A DNA stretch of 64,000 nucleotides, from assembly GCA_964636325.1 (NCBI GenBank), contig CAZWRV010000009.1, positions 1 through 64,000 on the forward strand, read 5' to 3'. Each line of letters begins with the position of its first letter. Positions within the stretch are counted from its first letter, which is position 1. Positions 18,654 through 26,578 of the stretch are shown here, piece by piece. Made by a program: the position numbers and the translations under genes. This DNA is from CAZWRV01 sp964636325. GTDB taxonomy: Bacteria; Verrucomicrobiota; Lentisphaeria; Victivallales; GWF2-50-93. The notes beneath the pieces were generated by a model. That model searched no databases. It was not told the DNA's origin and saw only the letters and a list, made by a program, of their open reading frames with translations.

Positions 18654-21600
18654 CTTCCCACCGTTTGCTCCTTCCTCCAGGAAAGCGCCGGGCCGCCGAT
18701 GAGGCCGCAGGGCACTGAGACATATGAGTCTGTCCAGTCGTCCTGCGCCTGAAATTCCCAGGGGCCGGTCCATGCGCCTGCCGTCTTCTTGTGGAGTGGA
18801 CCGAAAAGATTTCTTCTGGAGCTGACCACCTCGATCCCGATACGGTTCATGCCTTCCCTTAAAATGTCGGTAATGTCGCATTCGTATGGCGGCCAGGCGA
18901 TTCGGGGGCCGGACCTACCGTTGACATGGATATTCAGGAGGGAGCCCCTCCATTCGGGGACTTCCAGGAATATGCGTTCGCCTGAAACCTTGTGAACCTC
19001 GGCGTCGCATAGATATGTGACCGACCCGCTGTAGCATGCCAGACCCTGAGGACCCCAGTCGCCCAGCTTGAGCGTTGCCGGCACTGCCGAGACCTGCGCC
19101 GTGCTTCCTTTCCAGCGGACGCCGAATTCTCCAGCGAAGAAGACCGATTCAAGGCCTGAATCGGAGTCGTGACGCGTCGCCGCAAGAAGTTCGTTCCGCC
19201 CCTCGACAAGCATGGCCGGATCCACCGCGATCTTCCTCATCGCGGGATCTATCCACCAACCGTCGTCGTCCGAAGTCCCGACAGGATTTCCGTTGAGCGA
19301 GATCTCGTATTTCCAAGGTTCCTCCAGAACCAGGAAGCACGGGCCGCCCGGAATCTGTTCGACATCGAAGACATACCTGAGATTCAAATCCGCTGACTTC
19401 GCAGGCTTCTTCCCCTGACTTCTCGCCCATGGCTGGACCATGGCGCCGCCCCGGTGCGGAATCCCGATGACGTCCCGCACGGCCCTGTCAATCTGGAGTA
19501 TTTCGAGCGGGCCCCGCCACCCGCCCCCGTCAATCGAGAACTCCGGCATGTCCAGCGGGAAGGCGTTCGGCTCGTCACGAAGAACCGGAAATTCCAGCCC
19601 GCCGATCCTTGTTTTCCTGACGATTTTGACAGGATCAGCCGGACGGACCGCGACCGGGGCCTGGCCGATGACGAAGAGCCGGCTGCCGCAAGGCAGGAAT
19701 TCGGTGCTTATAAGCGTCCTGCTGCCGTCAACGGTCTGTTCCACGGCGGAAATCTGCCCTGACGACGGATCCCATTCCTGCGCCTTGCCTGGGAACGGAA
19801 TATCCACGGTCAGCTTTCCGGAAGAGGCTTGATTTGTCCTGTGGCAGACGAAGACAACGGATTTGCCGGACTTCGCATCGTGCCTGAGCATATAAAAGCA
19901 TTTCCCGTATTCGTTGCCTTCGGCATCCCTGATGGAGACCCGCCTGATTCGGGATATCTTGGACAGCGCCCCGGATATCTCCTTCCTGCCGAACGCGACC
20001 TTGACGGCTCCCTTGACCACAGATGAGATCCCTTCCGCAATCTTCTCGGAATCGATAAGGGCTGGAGGCTCCCCGGCGTATATTACCTCGCCGCCGGACG
20101 CTGCGAACTTCGCAAGCAGCTTGAGGGTGGAAGAACGCATCGTTTCCATCGGCGGAATGACCACTACCCTGTAACTGCCGTTCATCAGTTTCAGCTCTCC
20201 GCCGGCCGCGCTTCCATGCCTGGCGAGAAGATCCTCGTCCAAAAAGTCGAAGTCGTAGTGCTCCTCGAGCAGAATCTCTGTCAGCGAGGCGAATTTCTCA
20301 TCATATTTCCCGACCTTCCCCTCGGTGCCGCCCGCGGGGGCGTAAATGCCCCACGCCGTCTCAATCGGGTGGACGACTGCGACGTCGCGGACCGCCTTGC
20401 CCTGCGTAGTCAGCGTGTGGACTCTGGCGAAATAATCCTCCAGAATGGAATAGTCCTTCCACCAGGGAGACTGGTAAAAGATGGAGGCTGGATAGTCCCG
20501 CTTGGCCTCGCCAAGCATGGTATACCAAGCCAGGTGCTGGCATCTGAGGTTGACTCCGAGAGCCGCCTGCCAGTCGCCGCAGACCTTCCCGTCCGCAAGG
20601 CTGAAGTCCCAGCCTGTGCAGCCGTAAAGCTCGCTGAGCATCCATTTCCTGGCGAACTGGTCGAGCACCGAGCTGCACTGCTTCGCCGTCGTGAATTCGC
20701 AGCGCCAGCCCTTCTTGCCTTCGACGCCCTGCGCGGTGAGTATGTCAATGCCCGGAGCCTGCATGTATTCATACGAGCGCATCGCAGCGCCGACCACCTT
20801 CGTCTGCGAAAGCAGGGTCGGCTCTTCAAGGACATGGCCGGTGTAGGCGATGCCGTTCTTTTCGCACCAGTCGAAAATCTGCTTAGAAAAATTGACGCAG
20901 AAGAGATGGCACAGGCAGTCGCGGTAGTCGCGGCGAACCTTGGAAAACTCCTCACCGCGCTTCGCGAAGAACAGCTCCGGCAGGAATCCGGAAATATCAT
21001 AGCCATATCTGGACTTGAAGGTTTTAGGAAGAGAGACTGTCCATGGGACAAAACCCCTCTTCCTCCCGGTGTCGAAATGGCTGCCGCCGTAGTTCGGCTC
21101 ATCCGTAAAAATTCCCGGAATAAGCTTGCCGAAATCCTTGCCGTTATTCCTGCGGTAGGCTTCGTGCGTAACCTTGATGAACTCAGCGACCGCGTCCTTC
21201 GACAGTGTGTCCAAGTAGGTCTGGCCGTTGTACCACGGGCTCTCTTCGTCGTCCTCGACCGTGAAGACGAGTGTCGCCTCGCCCTTGGCGGCCTTGCAAT
21301 CTCCAACCAGATTCCTGTAGGACGCCAGCTCCAGTCCGTCGGTCAGCACGGCCGCGAATTTCGCAACAACACCCTTCAAGCGGCCTGCGCCTGCATCAAT
21401 CACGTTGACCACCAAGTTCTTGTGGCGGAACTTCTTTTTCCTTGTGACGATTCCCCCCGCAGCGCCGGACGGCCAGCGATCCTCGTCGTAGAGCCAGGCC
21501 TCCATGCCGTTCTTCCTCGCCTCGTCCGCGCAGGCGGCCACGAGCGCGAACCATTCCTCGGAAAGGTAGTCCGTCGCCAGCCCCACCCGCGAATGCATGA

Positions 21601-21748
21601 ACGCCCCGCCCAGCCCCATTCTCTTGAACACCCGTATCTGCCGCCGCAGCTCGCCTTCCTCGAGCTTCCCGTTCCACGCCCAGAAAGGCTTGCCCCGGTA
21701 TTCGGAGCCGGGATTCGCGAAAATCCTCCGCAATGAATCATCCTTCAT
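18650..21748 (-). CDS. Glycoside hydrolase, GH106-like (alpha-L-rhamnosidase type)
   Basis: The 1032-residue protein resembles the large GH106 alpha-L-rhamnosidase group. The N-terminal part has PFWAWNGKLEEGELRRQI and RMGLGGAFMHSR, followed by a barrel-like region with IPGIFTDEPNYGG (near residue 210) supplying candidate acidic catalytic residues. Beta-sandwich modules follow in the C-terminal third (for example RNELLAATRHDSDSG and GRSGPRIAWPPYECDITDI). No signal peptide is evident, so it may act on oligosaccharides imported into the cell, or export may be non-classical. The gene is translationally coupled to the downstream GT4 gene, an unusual hydrolase-transferase pairing. Family assignment rests on my recognition of the N-terminal pattern. 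Confidence 0.7.
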   Translation of the reverse strand: MKDDSLRRIFANPGSEYRGKPFWAWNGKLEEGELRRQIRVFKRMGLGGAFMHSRVGLATDYLSEEWFALVAACADEARKNGMEAWLYDEDRWPSGAAGGIVTRKKKFRHKNLVVNVIDAGAGRLKGVVAKFAAVLTDGLELASYRNLVGDCKAAKGEATLVFTVEDDEESPWYNGQTYLDTLSKDAVAEFIKVTHEAYRRNNGKDFGKLIPGIFTDEPNYGGSHFDTGRKRGFVPWTVSLPKTFKSRYGYDISGFLPELFFAKRGEEFSKVRRDYRDCLCHLFCVNFSKQIFDWCEKNGIAYTGHVLEEPTLLSQTKVVGAAMRSYEYMQAPGIDILTAQGVEGKKGWRCEFTTAKQCSSVLDQFARKWMLSELYGCTGWDFSLADGKVCGDWQAALGVNLRCQHLAWYTMLGEAKRDYPASIFYQSPWWKDYSILEDYFARVHTLTTQGKAVRDVAVVHPIETAWGIYAPAGGTEGKVGKYDEKFASLTEILLEEHYDFDFLDEDLLARHGSAAGGELKLMNGSYRVVVIPPMETMRSSTLKLLAKFAASGGEVIYAGEPPALIDSEKIAEGISSVVKGAVKVAFGRKEISGALSKISRIRRVSIRDAEGNEYGKCFYMLRHDAKSGKSVVFVCHRTNQASSGKLTVDIPFPGKAQEWDPSSGQISAVEQTVDGSRTLISTEFLPCGSRLFVIGQAPVAVRPADPVKIVRKTRIGGLEFPVLRDEPNAFPLDMPEFSIDGGGWRGPLEILQIDRAVRDVIGIPHRGGAMVQPWARSQGKKPAKSADLNLRYVFDVEQIPGGPCFLVLEEPWKYEISLNGNPVGTSDDDGWWIDPAMRKIAVDPAMLVEGRNELLAATRHDSDSGLESVFFAGEFGVRWKGSTAQVSAVPATLKLGDWGPQGLACYSGSVTYLCDAEVHKVSGERIFLEVPEWRGSLLNIHVNGRSGPRIAWPPYECDITDILREGMNRIGIEVVSSRRNLFGPLHKKTAGAWTGPWEFQAQDDWTDSYVSVPCGLIGGPALSWRKEQTVGR

Positions 21749-22228
21749 GGCCTTGTCCTTTTATTATTCAAACATCCGCAGTTATTGTTGTCTCCATCGA
21801 GGCAGAATTCATCTCCTCCCGAAAGCTCTTCGGCCACTTATATGTCGTCCTCTTTCAAGGCGGCAGCCATGTCGCTTCTGCAACCTGTGCTGAGGAGGGG
21901 AGCAAGAACGCAGAGGAGCAAGAAACGTGTAGTGTTCATATATGATCAGGATTTAAGCCTATGTCCTCAGTGATCAGGATCGCGGTGGAGATGCTTTACG
22001 GCAAGAACAGCTTGGTGGATTTAAGAAGCGAAGCAAGGATTCAACAATTACTTTCCTGCCTTCAACAGGAAGTGATTCTGCACCTCTTGTAATCTGTGCC
22101 GTTGCCGGTATGTGAATTCCTCTCTATTTTTAAAAATAAAATATCATGCTTTGTCCCGTATGCAAAATAAATCAATTGCCTTCCCCTCCCCCCTTGCATC
22201 CAAGCATCCAGACATCCATTCGCCCGTC
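21749..22228. other. 480-bp intergenic region without a supported gene
   Basis: Nothing in this stretch is convincing as a gene. A 43-codon frame at 21961-22092 on the plus strand (ATGTCC start, VIRIAVEMLYG) is too short to support. The right part is AT-rich (TTTTTAAAAATAAAATAT near 22130). The promoter of the hydrolase-GT4 operon should lie at its left end. Confidence 0.4.
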
Positions 22229-22858
22229 TCATTTAAGTTCCGGCATTCCCGGGATGTAGTCGTTCTTGAAGACGAAGACTTCGCATGAGAAGAATGTCTT
22301 CTGCATCCTGCCGGCGGTGTCGGGGGCGCTGTAGTAGCCTCTGACGCTGTAGATAACCTCCTTGGTTTCGGCCCTTGTGATTTCTGTGTCCTTGACGCCG
22401 AATTCGGGGAACTCAGCCTTCTCGGGATGCTTGCAGAGCTTCCGGACCCTGGCGGTCGCGGCCTTCCATATCTTCCGGTGCTCCTCGGTAATCACCTTTT
22501 CTTCCTCGTCCGCCTGGGGCGCCTGAGCGCCGGCCTCGGGTTCAGCCTTGCCTGGGGAATCTTCGACGGCCGGAGCATTCTGCGCGGCTGCGGCCGCCGG
22601 TTTTGCGGCTGTGCTCTTCGAGGCAGGGCTGCTACCTGGCCCCTGGGCTGCTACGGTGCCCCCTTCGCCTGTTCCTGATCCGCCGCCGCTCCCGCTTCCG
22701 GATCCGACGCCGTCGCCCATCCCGCCGCCGGTGCCGCTTCCTCCCTTGCCACCGCCGCCGCATCCGCGGCCGAAGAGCAAAATCGCGATTATGATGCAAA
22801 GGATATATGCGGCCGCCGCGATAAGCCTTTTTCTTCTTTCTTCTTCACTGGGCTTCAT
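22229..22858 (-). CDS. TonB-like single-pass protein with glycine/alanine/proline linker (operon member 4)
   Basis: The 209-residue protein has a short basic N-terminus (EEERRKR), one membrane segment (residues ~13-30, AAAYILCIIIAILLFG), then a long low-complexity linker rich in Gly, Ser, Ala and Pro (residues ~31-120). A compact C-terminal domain spans residues ~125-209 (KIWKAATARVRKL ... FSCEVFVFKNDYIPG). This layout is like TonB or TolA energy transducers: an inner-membrane anchor, a periplasm-spanning linker and a small C-terminal domain. No TonB motif is recognisable, so this is an analogy. Its start overlaps the preceding gene by 14 bp, placing it in the channel operon. Confidence 0.7.
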   Translation of the reverse strand: MKPSEEERRKRLIAAAAYILCIIIAILLFGRGCGGGGKGGSGTGGGMGDGVGSGSGSGGGSGTGEGGTVAAQGPGSSPASKSTAAKPAAAAAQNAPAVEDSPGKAEPEAGAQAPQADEEEKVITEEHRKIWKAATARVRKLCKHPEKAEFPEFGVKDTEITRAETKEVIYSVRGYYSAPDTAGRMQKTFFSCEVFVFKNDYIPGMPELK

Positions 22859-23837
22859 ATTCGGCCTTGTCGGTTATGACAAGATAGTATTCGGAACTGT
22901 CTACCACCGGATACCAGAACATCTCGAAGTTCCTGTCCCGCAGGTAGTCGCGGATCTTGACGAAGGCGCCGAAGCTGTCGTCCTTCACCATCGCCCAGAC
23001 GAACCTCCTGTCACGCGGAAGCTTCGAGAATATCCTGTCCAGCGACTTGTCGGAAAAATCCCCGCCGCACACGCCTTTTTTCGGCGACAAGATGATCTTG
23101 TGCTGGCTGTCGATGAAGGTGTAGGAGACGGCGCTCTCATTTATGAAGAATGCCTTCTGGCCTGAGGCGGGATTGAACTGTGCCAGGGTTTCGCTGGCAC
23201 CGTCGCTTACGGGATAGAGTTCGTTGGCGTCGACTATTACGAAGAAGGGGGCCTTGGCGGTGCGTTCGAGCTTTGAGAAGACGGCCTTCTTCCTGTTTTT
23301 TGAGCACGCAATATCCCTTTTTATAAGTTCGATCTCCACCCTGAGCCTTTCCTCCTCGTCCTTGAGCTTCTCCTGCTTGGACTTCGCCTCTTCTAGCTTG
23401 ATCTTGATATCTTGAAGCTCCTCCAGCTTTTTGCCCCTTTCATCTTCGAGGAGGCGGATTCGCAGGTTGAGCGAAGCCTGCTCCGCCCGCAGGCGCATGG
23501 CCTCCTTCTCAAGAGATGAGTTCTCGTCCTTGAGGGAGGACAGCTCCTGGAGCATGGGTAGCCTGGGGCTGTTCCGGTATTTCTCGATCATTTTTTCATC
23601 GAAGTATCTTTGAAGGCTCATCTTTTGGACGGCCGCGCCGAGAGTCCTCAGCTCATCCTCCATCTTCCCCAGTTGTGCTGCGGTGACCTCCTCGTCCGGA
23701 AGATCGTCGATGATCTTCGGGATGTAGCTGGAGATTATTATAAGCGCGATCGCGATGAACATCACCCCCCCGAAGGTGTTGCACATCGTGTCGAGCAGCA
23801 GTTCAAGGCTGCCAGTCTCTGAAAAGTCACGCCTCAT
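22845..23837 (-). CDS. MotB/ExbD-like coiled-coil membrane protein, paralogue 2
   Basis: The 330-residue protein has one N-terminal membrane segment (residues ~18-40) preceded by an aspartate in LELLLDTMCNTFGGVMF (Asp16). This position resembles the proton-carrying aspartate of ExbD, TolR and MotB. A long charged coiled coil follows (residues ~50-190). The C-terminal ~130-residue domain starts APFFVIVDANELYPV, which is similar in layout to PLLVECSRNGIKV in the neighbouring paralogue. With the adjacent ExbB/MotA-like channel it is expected to form an ion-driven machine in the inner membrane. The proton-carrier role is inferred from position, not shown. It lies 59 bp downstream of its paralogue. 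Confidence 0.75.
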   Translation of the reverse strand: MRRDFSETGSLELLLDTMCNTFGGVMFIAIALIIISSYIPKIIDDLPDEEVTAAQLGKMEDELRTLGAAVQKMSLQRYFDEKMIEKYRNSPRLPMLQELSSLKDENSSLEKEAMRLRAEQASLNLRIRLLEDERGKKLEELQDIKIKLEEAKSKQEKLKDEEERLRVEIELIKRDIACSKNRKKAVFSKLERTAKAPFFVIVDANELYPVSDGASETLAQFNPASGQKAFFINESAVSYTFIDSQHKIILSPKKGVCGGDFSDKSLDRIFSKLPRDRRFVWAMVKDDSFGAFVKIRDYLRDRNFEMFWYPVVDSSEYYLVITDKAEYEAQ

Positions 23838-23896
23838 GAATCCCCGTTTCGGATTTCGATATTTGAAATTCGTATTTCTAATCCGGCCGCTCCGGA

Positions 23897-24751
23897 TCAG
23901 AACACCGTCTCCATCTCCTCCTCGACCGGCTCCATGCCGGACTGGTATTTCAGCTCGGTGATCTTGCCCTTCAGGGTGTTGATGTATCCTGATGCGCTAG
24001 GCTTCACGGTGAAGACGATATATTCGCCGCCGGCGCTGGACCGGTTCCGTATCCAGTCGGAGAAGCTGTTGACAATGCTGACGTATGAGTTGGACGTGTC
24101 GGCGAACTCCATTATTTCGCCGGTCCTGATTATCTTCACCTTTATCCCGTTCCTTGAGCATTCCACGAGGAGCGGCTCCTTGCCCTCCTGCCTTTCGAAG
24201 GAGAAATAGATTCTCTTCTTTTCCTGCTCCGACTTTTTCCGCATCTCCTCCCTGGATTCCCTGAGTTCCTCCAGACGGGCGTCGGTGACGCTTTCAAGTT
24301 CCTTTACGGCCTCTTTCTGTTCCTCCGCCTTCTTGTCGAGCTCCTTGTTCGAGGCTTCGACGGTCTTGGCTTTCGCAACGCCCTCCTCAATTTTTCGTGC
24401 GGCGTCCTCGTTGTCCTTGGCGAGCTGTTTTTTGCGCTGGGACTCCTTGTCGATCATGGAAGGCAGGGCATCGAGATCGGAGTTCATCGCATTCTCTAGC
24501 ATCTTGCGGTTTTCCTCCTTCCATGCCTTCTCCTCGGCGAGCTTCCTCCTCAGTTCATCGAGCTGAGCCCTGATGTCCGCGAGGCTTTTCGCGTTCTGAG
24601 CGTCGGCCGGCCGGGACGAGAGCTTCGACTCGATAATGTTGAGGATGAGGAGCAGGACCACCAGGATCATTATCCCGGTGATGCTCGTGATGATGTCCTG
24701 GAACGAGAAGAGCGTTACGGGCGGCTCGGAGCTTTTATTTCTTCTGGCCAT
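23897..24751 (-). CDS. MotB/ExbD-like coiled-coil membrane protein, paralogue 1
   Basis: The 284-residue protein starts with a short cytoplasmic segment and one membrane helix (FSFQDIITSITGIMILVVLL, residues ~15-42). Asp19 occupies the position of the functional aspartate in ExbD, TolR and MotB. Residues ~45-165 form a very charged coiled coil. The C-terminal domain contains KEPLLVECSRNGIKVKII and GGEYIVFTVKPSASGY. No OmpA-like peptidoglycan-binding motif is seen, unlike flagellar MotB. The gene overlaps the upstream channel gene by 17 bp. Having two dissimilar B-type subunits beside one A-type subunit is the notable feature. Confidence 0.78.
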   Translation of the reverse strand: MARRNKSSEPPVTLFSFQDIITSITGIMILVVLLLILNIIESKLSSRPADAQNAKSLADIRAQLDELRRKLAEEKAWKEENRKMLENAMNSDLDALPSMIDKESQRKKQLAKDNEDAARKIEEGVAKAKTVEASNKELDKKAEEQKEAVKELESVTDARLEELRESREEMRKKSEQEKKRIYFSFERQEGKEPLLVECSRNGIKVKIIRTGEIMEFADTSNSYVSIVNSFSDWIRNRSSAGGEYIVFTVKPSASGYINTLKGKITELKYQSGMEPVEEEMETVF

Positions 24752-25616
24752 TGTCGAACTCGTCTCTTATTCCGACGGTCTTGAGCTTGGCGATTATGTT
24801 GCGGTGGCAGTAGTCGGAGCATTCGTCGAGGAAGTCCTCCTCCTTCTTCCTCAGCATGGTCATGAAAAGCTGTATGAAGAGGGCTGCGACGAGGGCGATG
24901 AGGGTGGTCTCGAACGCGATGGCAAGGCCCCCGGTGACGCCGCTCAGGGCGTCCTTGAGCTGGTCGACGCCCGCGCCTTTCGAGACCACCCTCCCGAAGC
25001 CGCCGACCGCCTGAGAGAGGCCGAGGACGGTGCCGATGAAGCCTAGGACAGGAATCGCCCAGATGAAGCCTTTGATGACGGTGTAGGTGGATTCGAGGTA
25101 GTTCTCGTCGTTCTCGGCCTGGGCCACGAGCCCTTCGACGACGTCCGAGATCCTGCCCAGGTTCTTAAGGTTCGACAGGCATCTGGATATCCTGTTGAAC
25201 AGGATGAACTTCCTGGGGTCGTCCACCTTCCTGAACATCTCGTTAAGTATCTGCAGGGCGGTGCTGGGCGCAAGAATGAAACTGGGATCCTCGGGGACGA
25301 TCTTCAGATTCAGGGCCCTCTGCTGGAATGAAAGCTTCATGTTCTTGATCATAAGGATGGCGACGCACCAGAACGCGAGCAGCATCGTGTAGATCGGGAT
25401 CGTGCTCCTGTTGCCGCTCCCCCCCGGGAAGAACATGTCGACGACCCAGTTGCCCTTGTACGCGAACGGGTAGAGGCATAGGAAGAAGATGACCGTGAAG
25501 AGCAGCCCTGCAAGCATCGAAAGCAAAGTGTTGACGCCGGTATACTTCGCGCTTCTGAATCCCAACCTGCGCTCGATGTCTTGGGTGTTCCAGCTCAGCT
25601 CGATCTCGCTTGCCAT
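24735..25616 (-). CDS. MotA/TolQ/ExbB-family ion channel subunit
   Basis: The 293-residue protein has four predicted membrane segments: residues ~27-50, ~75-93, ~172-195 and ~225-250. The family signature is clear in the last two: IPVLGFIGTVLGLSQAVGGF and then LSGVTGGLAIAFETTLIALVAAL, matching the TolQ/ExbB/MotA proton-channel core. It lacks the large cytoplasmic power-stroke loop of flagellar MotA. It heads a four-gene operon (25616 to 22229) in which each neighbour is membrane-anchored. The ribosome site GAGGTGACTG precedes the ATG, and a TATAAT box lies ~30 bp upstream. Confidence 0.9.
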   Translation of the reverse strand: MASEIELSWNTQDIERRLGFRSAKYTGVNTLLSMLAGLLFTVIFFLCLYPFAYKGNWVVDMFFPGGSGNRSTIPIYTMLLAFWCVAILMIKNMKLSFQQRALNLKIVPEDPSFILAPSTALQILNEMFRKVDDPRKFILFNRISRCLSNLKNLGRISDVVEGLVAQAENDENYLESTYTVIKGFIWAIPVLGFIGTVLGLSQAVGGFGRVVSKGAGVDQLKDALSGVTGGLAIAFETTLIALVAALFIQLFMTMLRKKEEDFLDECSDYCHRNIIAKLKTVGIRDEFDNGQKK

Positions 25617-25645
25617 CAGTCACCTCGGGATGCGTAATCGTCTCA

Positions 25646-25651
25646 TTATAA
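25646..25651 (-). promoter_or_regulatory. Candidate -10 box of the ion-channel operon
   Basis: A perfect TATAAT on the minus strand lies about 30 bp upstream of the operon's ATG. No convincing -35 hexamer is present at the usual distance, so activation by another factor or a weak promoter is possible. Confidence 0.4.
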
Positions 25652-25680
25652 TACGTACGCCACCGACCTTGCGTCGGCGG

Positions 25681-25736
25681 TGAACATGACGGGGGTTCAG
25701 GACAGCAATTTCCCTGCTGAACCCCAGTCATGTTCA
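25681..25736. repeat. Long inverted repeat (20-bp arms)
   Basis: The arms TGAACATGACGGGGGTTCAG and CTGAACCCCAGTCATGTTCA pair at 19 of 20 positions around a 16-nt loop. GC-rich flanks (GCCACCGACC, GAACCCGCCGGTG) may extend the structure. It lies in the divergent region between the ion-channel operon and the aldolase gene, upstream of both promoters. Confidence 0.8.
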
Positions 25737-25828
25737 GCGCCGGGATGAACCCGCCGGTGCCTCTATACAATTTCGAGACAATTAGTAATATAGAGCATAT
25801 TGCAAAAATCTGCAATTGCCGGAGTTTG

Positions 25829-25837
25829 TGCTATAAT
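25829..25837 (+). promoter_or_regulatory. Extended -10 promoter of the aldolase gene
   Basis: TGC followed by a perfect TATAAT forms an extended -10 element. The -35 region is weak, as is usual for this promoter type. The predicted transcript would have a leader of about 80 nt before the ATG at 25926. Confidence 0.55.
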
Positions 25838-25925
25838 ATCCCCGCATTGGAGGCGCTTGTTTCAGGATTCCTTAATCCTGTCGGTCCAGATATACTGTCG
25901 AAGATTTAAAGATTTGGATGATGCC

Positions 25926-26573
25926 ATGAGCAAGAATGTCGTGCAGATGAAGAATGATGTAGCGTATTTCATGCGCAGGCTCTACCACCAGGGGCTCACC
26001 ACGACCTCCGGCGGCAACATATCGGTCAAGCTTGACGGCAGGACTGTCCTGATGACGCCCTCGGCGCTTGACAAGGGGAGGATGCGCGGGTCGGAGATCT
26101 GCGTGATGGGCATGGACGGCAGAATCATCGAAGGGCCGCCGAAACCGACGATTGAAAGCTCGATGCACATCGGCATATACGGGGCCAGGCCTGACGTCGG
26201 CGCAGTGGTCCATGCGCATCCCGTCCACGCGAGCGCGTTCGCAGCGACCGACGCCGAGATAAACGCGAGGCTCATCGCAGAATCATACGCCATCCTGGGC
26301 GAACCGGCCTACATCAGGTATCTGCCGATGGGCTCGGGAGATCTCGCGAATGAGATGTCGGCGGCCGCGAAGTCCGCAAACTGCATCCTGATGAGGAACC
26401 ACGGCGTCCTGGCCGTAGGCAAGGACTTGCTCGAGGCGTTCAACCGCATCGAGGTATTGGAGACCGCCGCCAGGATGACCTTGCTTTGCGCGTCACCGCC
26501 GCTCTGCCAGTCCTTGAAGCCGCTGGACGGAAGGGATCTGCAGGTAATATCCGAACACATGAAGCACAGATAG
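25926..26573 (+). CDS. Class II aldolase/adducin-family protein
   Basis: The 215-residue protein matches zinc-dependent class II aldolases such as L-fuculose-1-phosphate aldolase. The phosphate-binding segment TTSGGNISVKL lies near residue 25. Zinc-binding histidines are in VVHAHPVHA (near residues 92-100), and a third is in LMRNHGVLAVG (near residue 155). It would cleave a phosphorylated sugar to dihydroxyacetone phosphate and an aldehyde, though the exact sugar is unknown. The ATG at 25926 is chosen on family length; longer starts would add a poorly coded extension over the promoter. The DUF362 gene starts 5 bp downstream, so the two form an operon. Confidence 0.87.
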   Translation: MSKNVVQMKNDVAYFMRRLYHQGLTTTSGGNISVKLDGRTVLMTPSALDKGRMRGSEICVMGMDGRIIEGPPKPTIESSMHIGIYGARPDVGAVVHAHPVHASAFAATDAEINARLIAESYAILGEPAYIRYLPMGSGDLANEMSAAAKSANCILMRNHGVLAVGKDLLEAFNRIEVLETAARMTLLCASPPLCQSLKPLDGRDLQVISEHMKHR

Positions 26574-26578
26574 GCGCC

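Noticed and set aside
22229..25616. Zorya antiphage system
   Set aside because: The channel and MotB-like parts recall ZorA and ZorB, but there is no ZorC, ZorD or ZorE gene and the second B-like gene does not fit.
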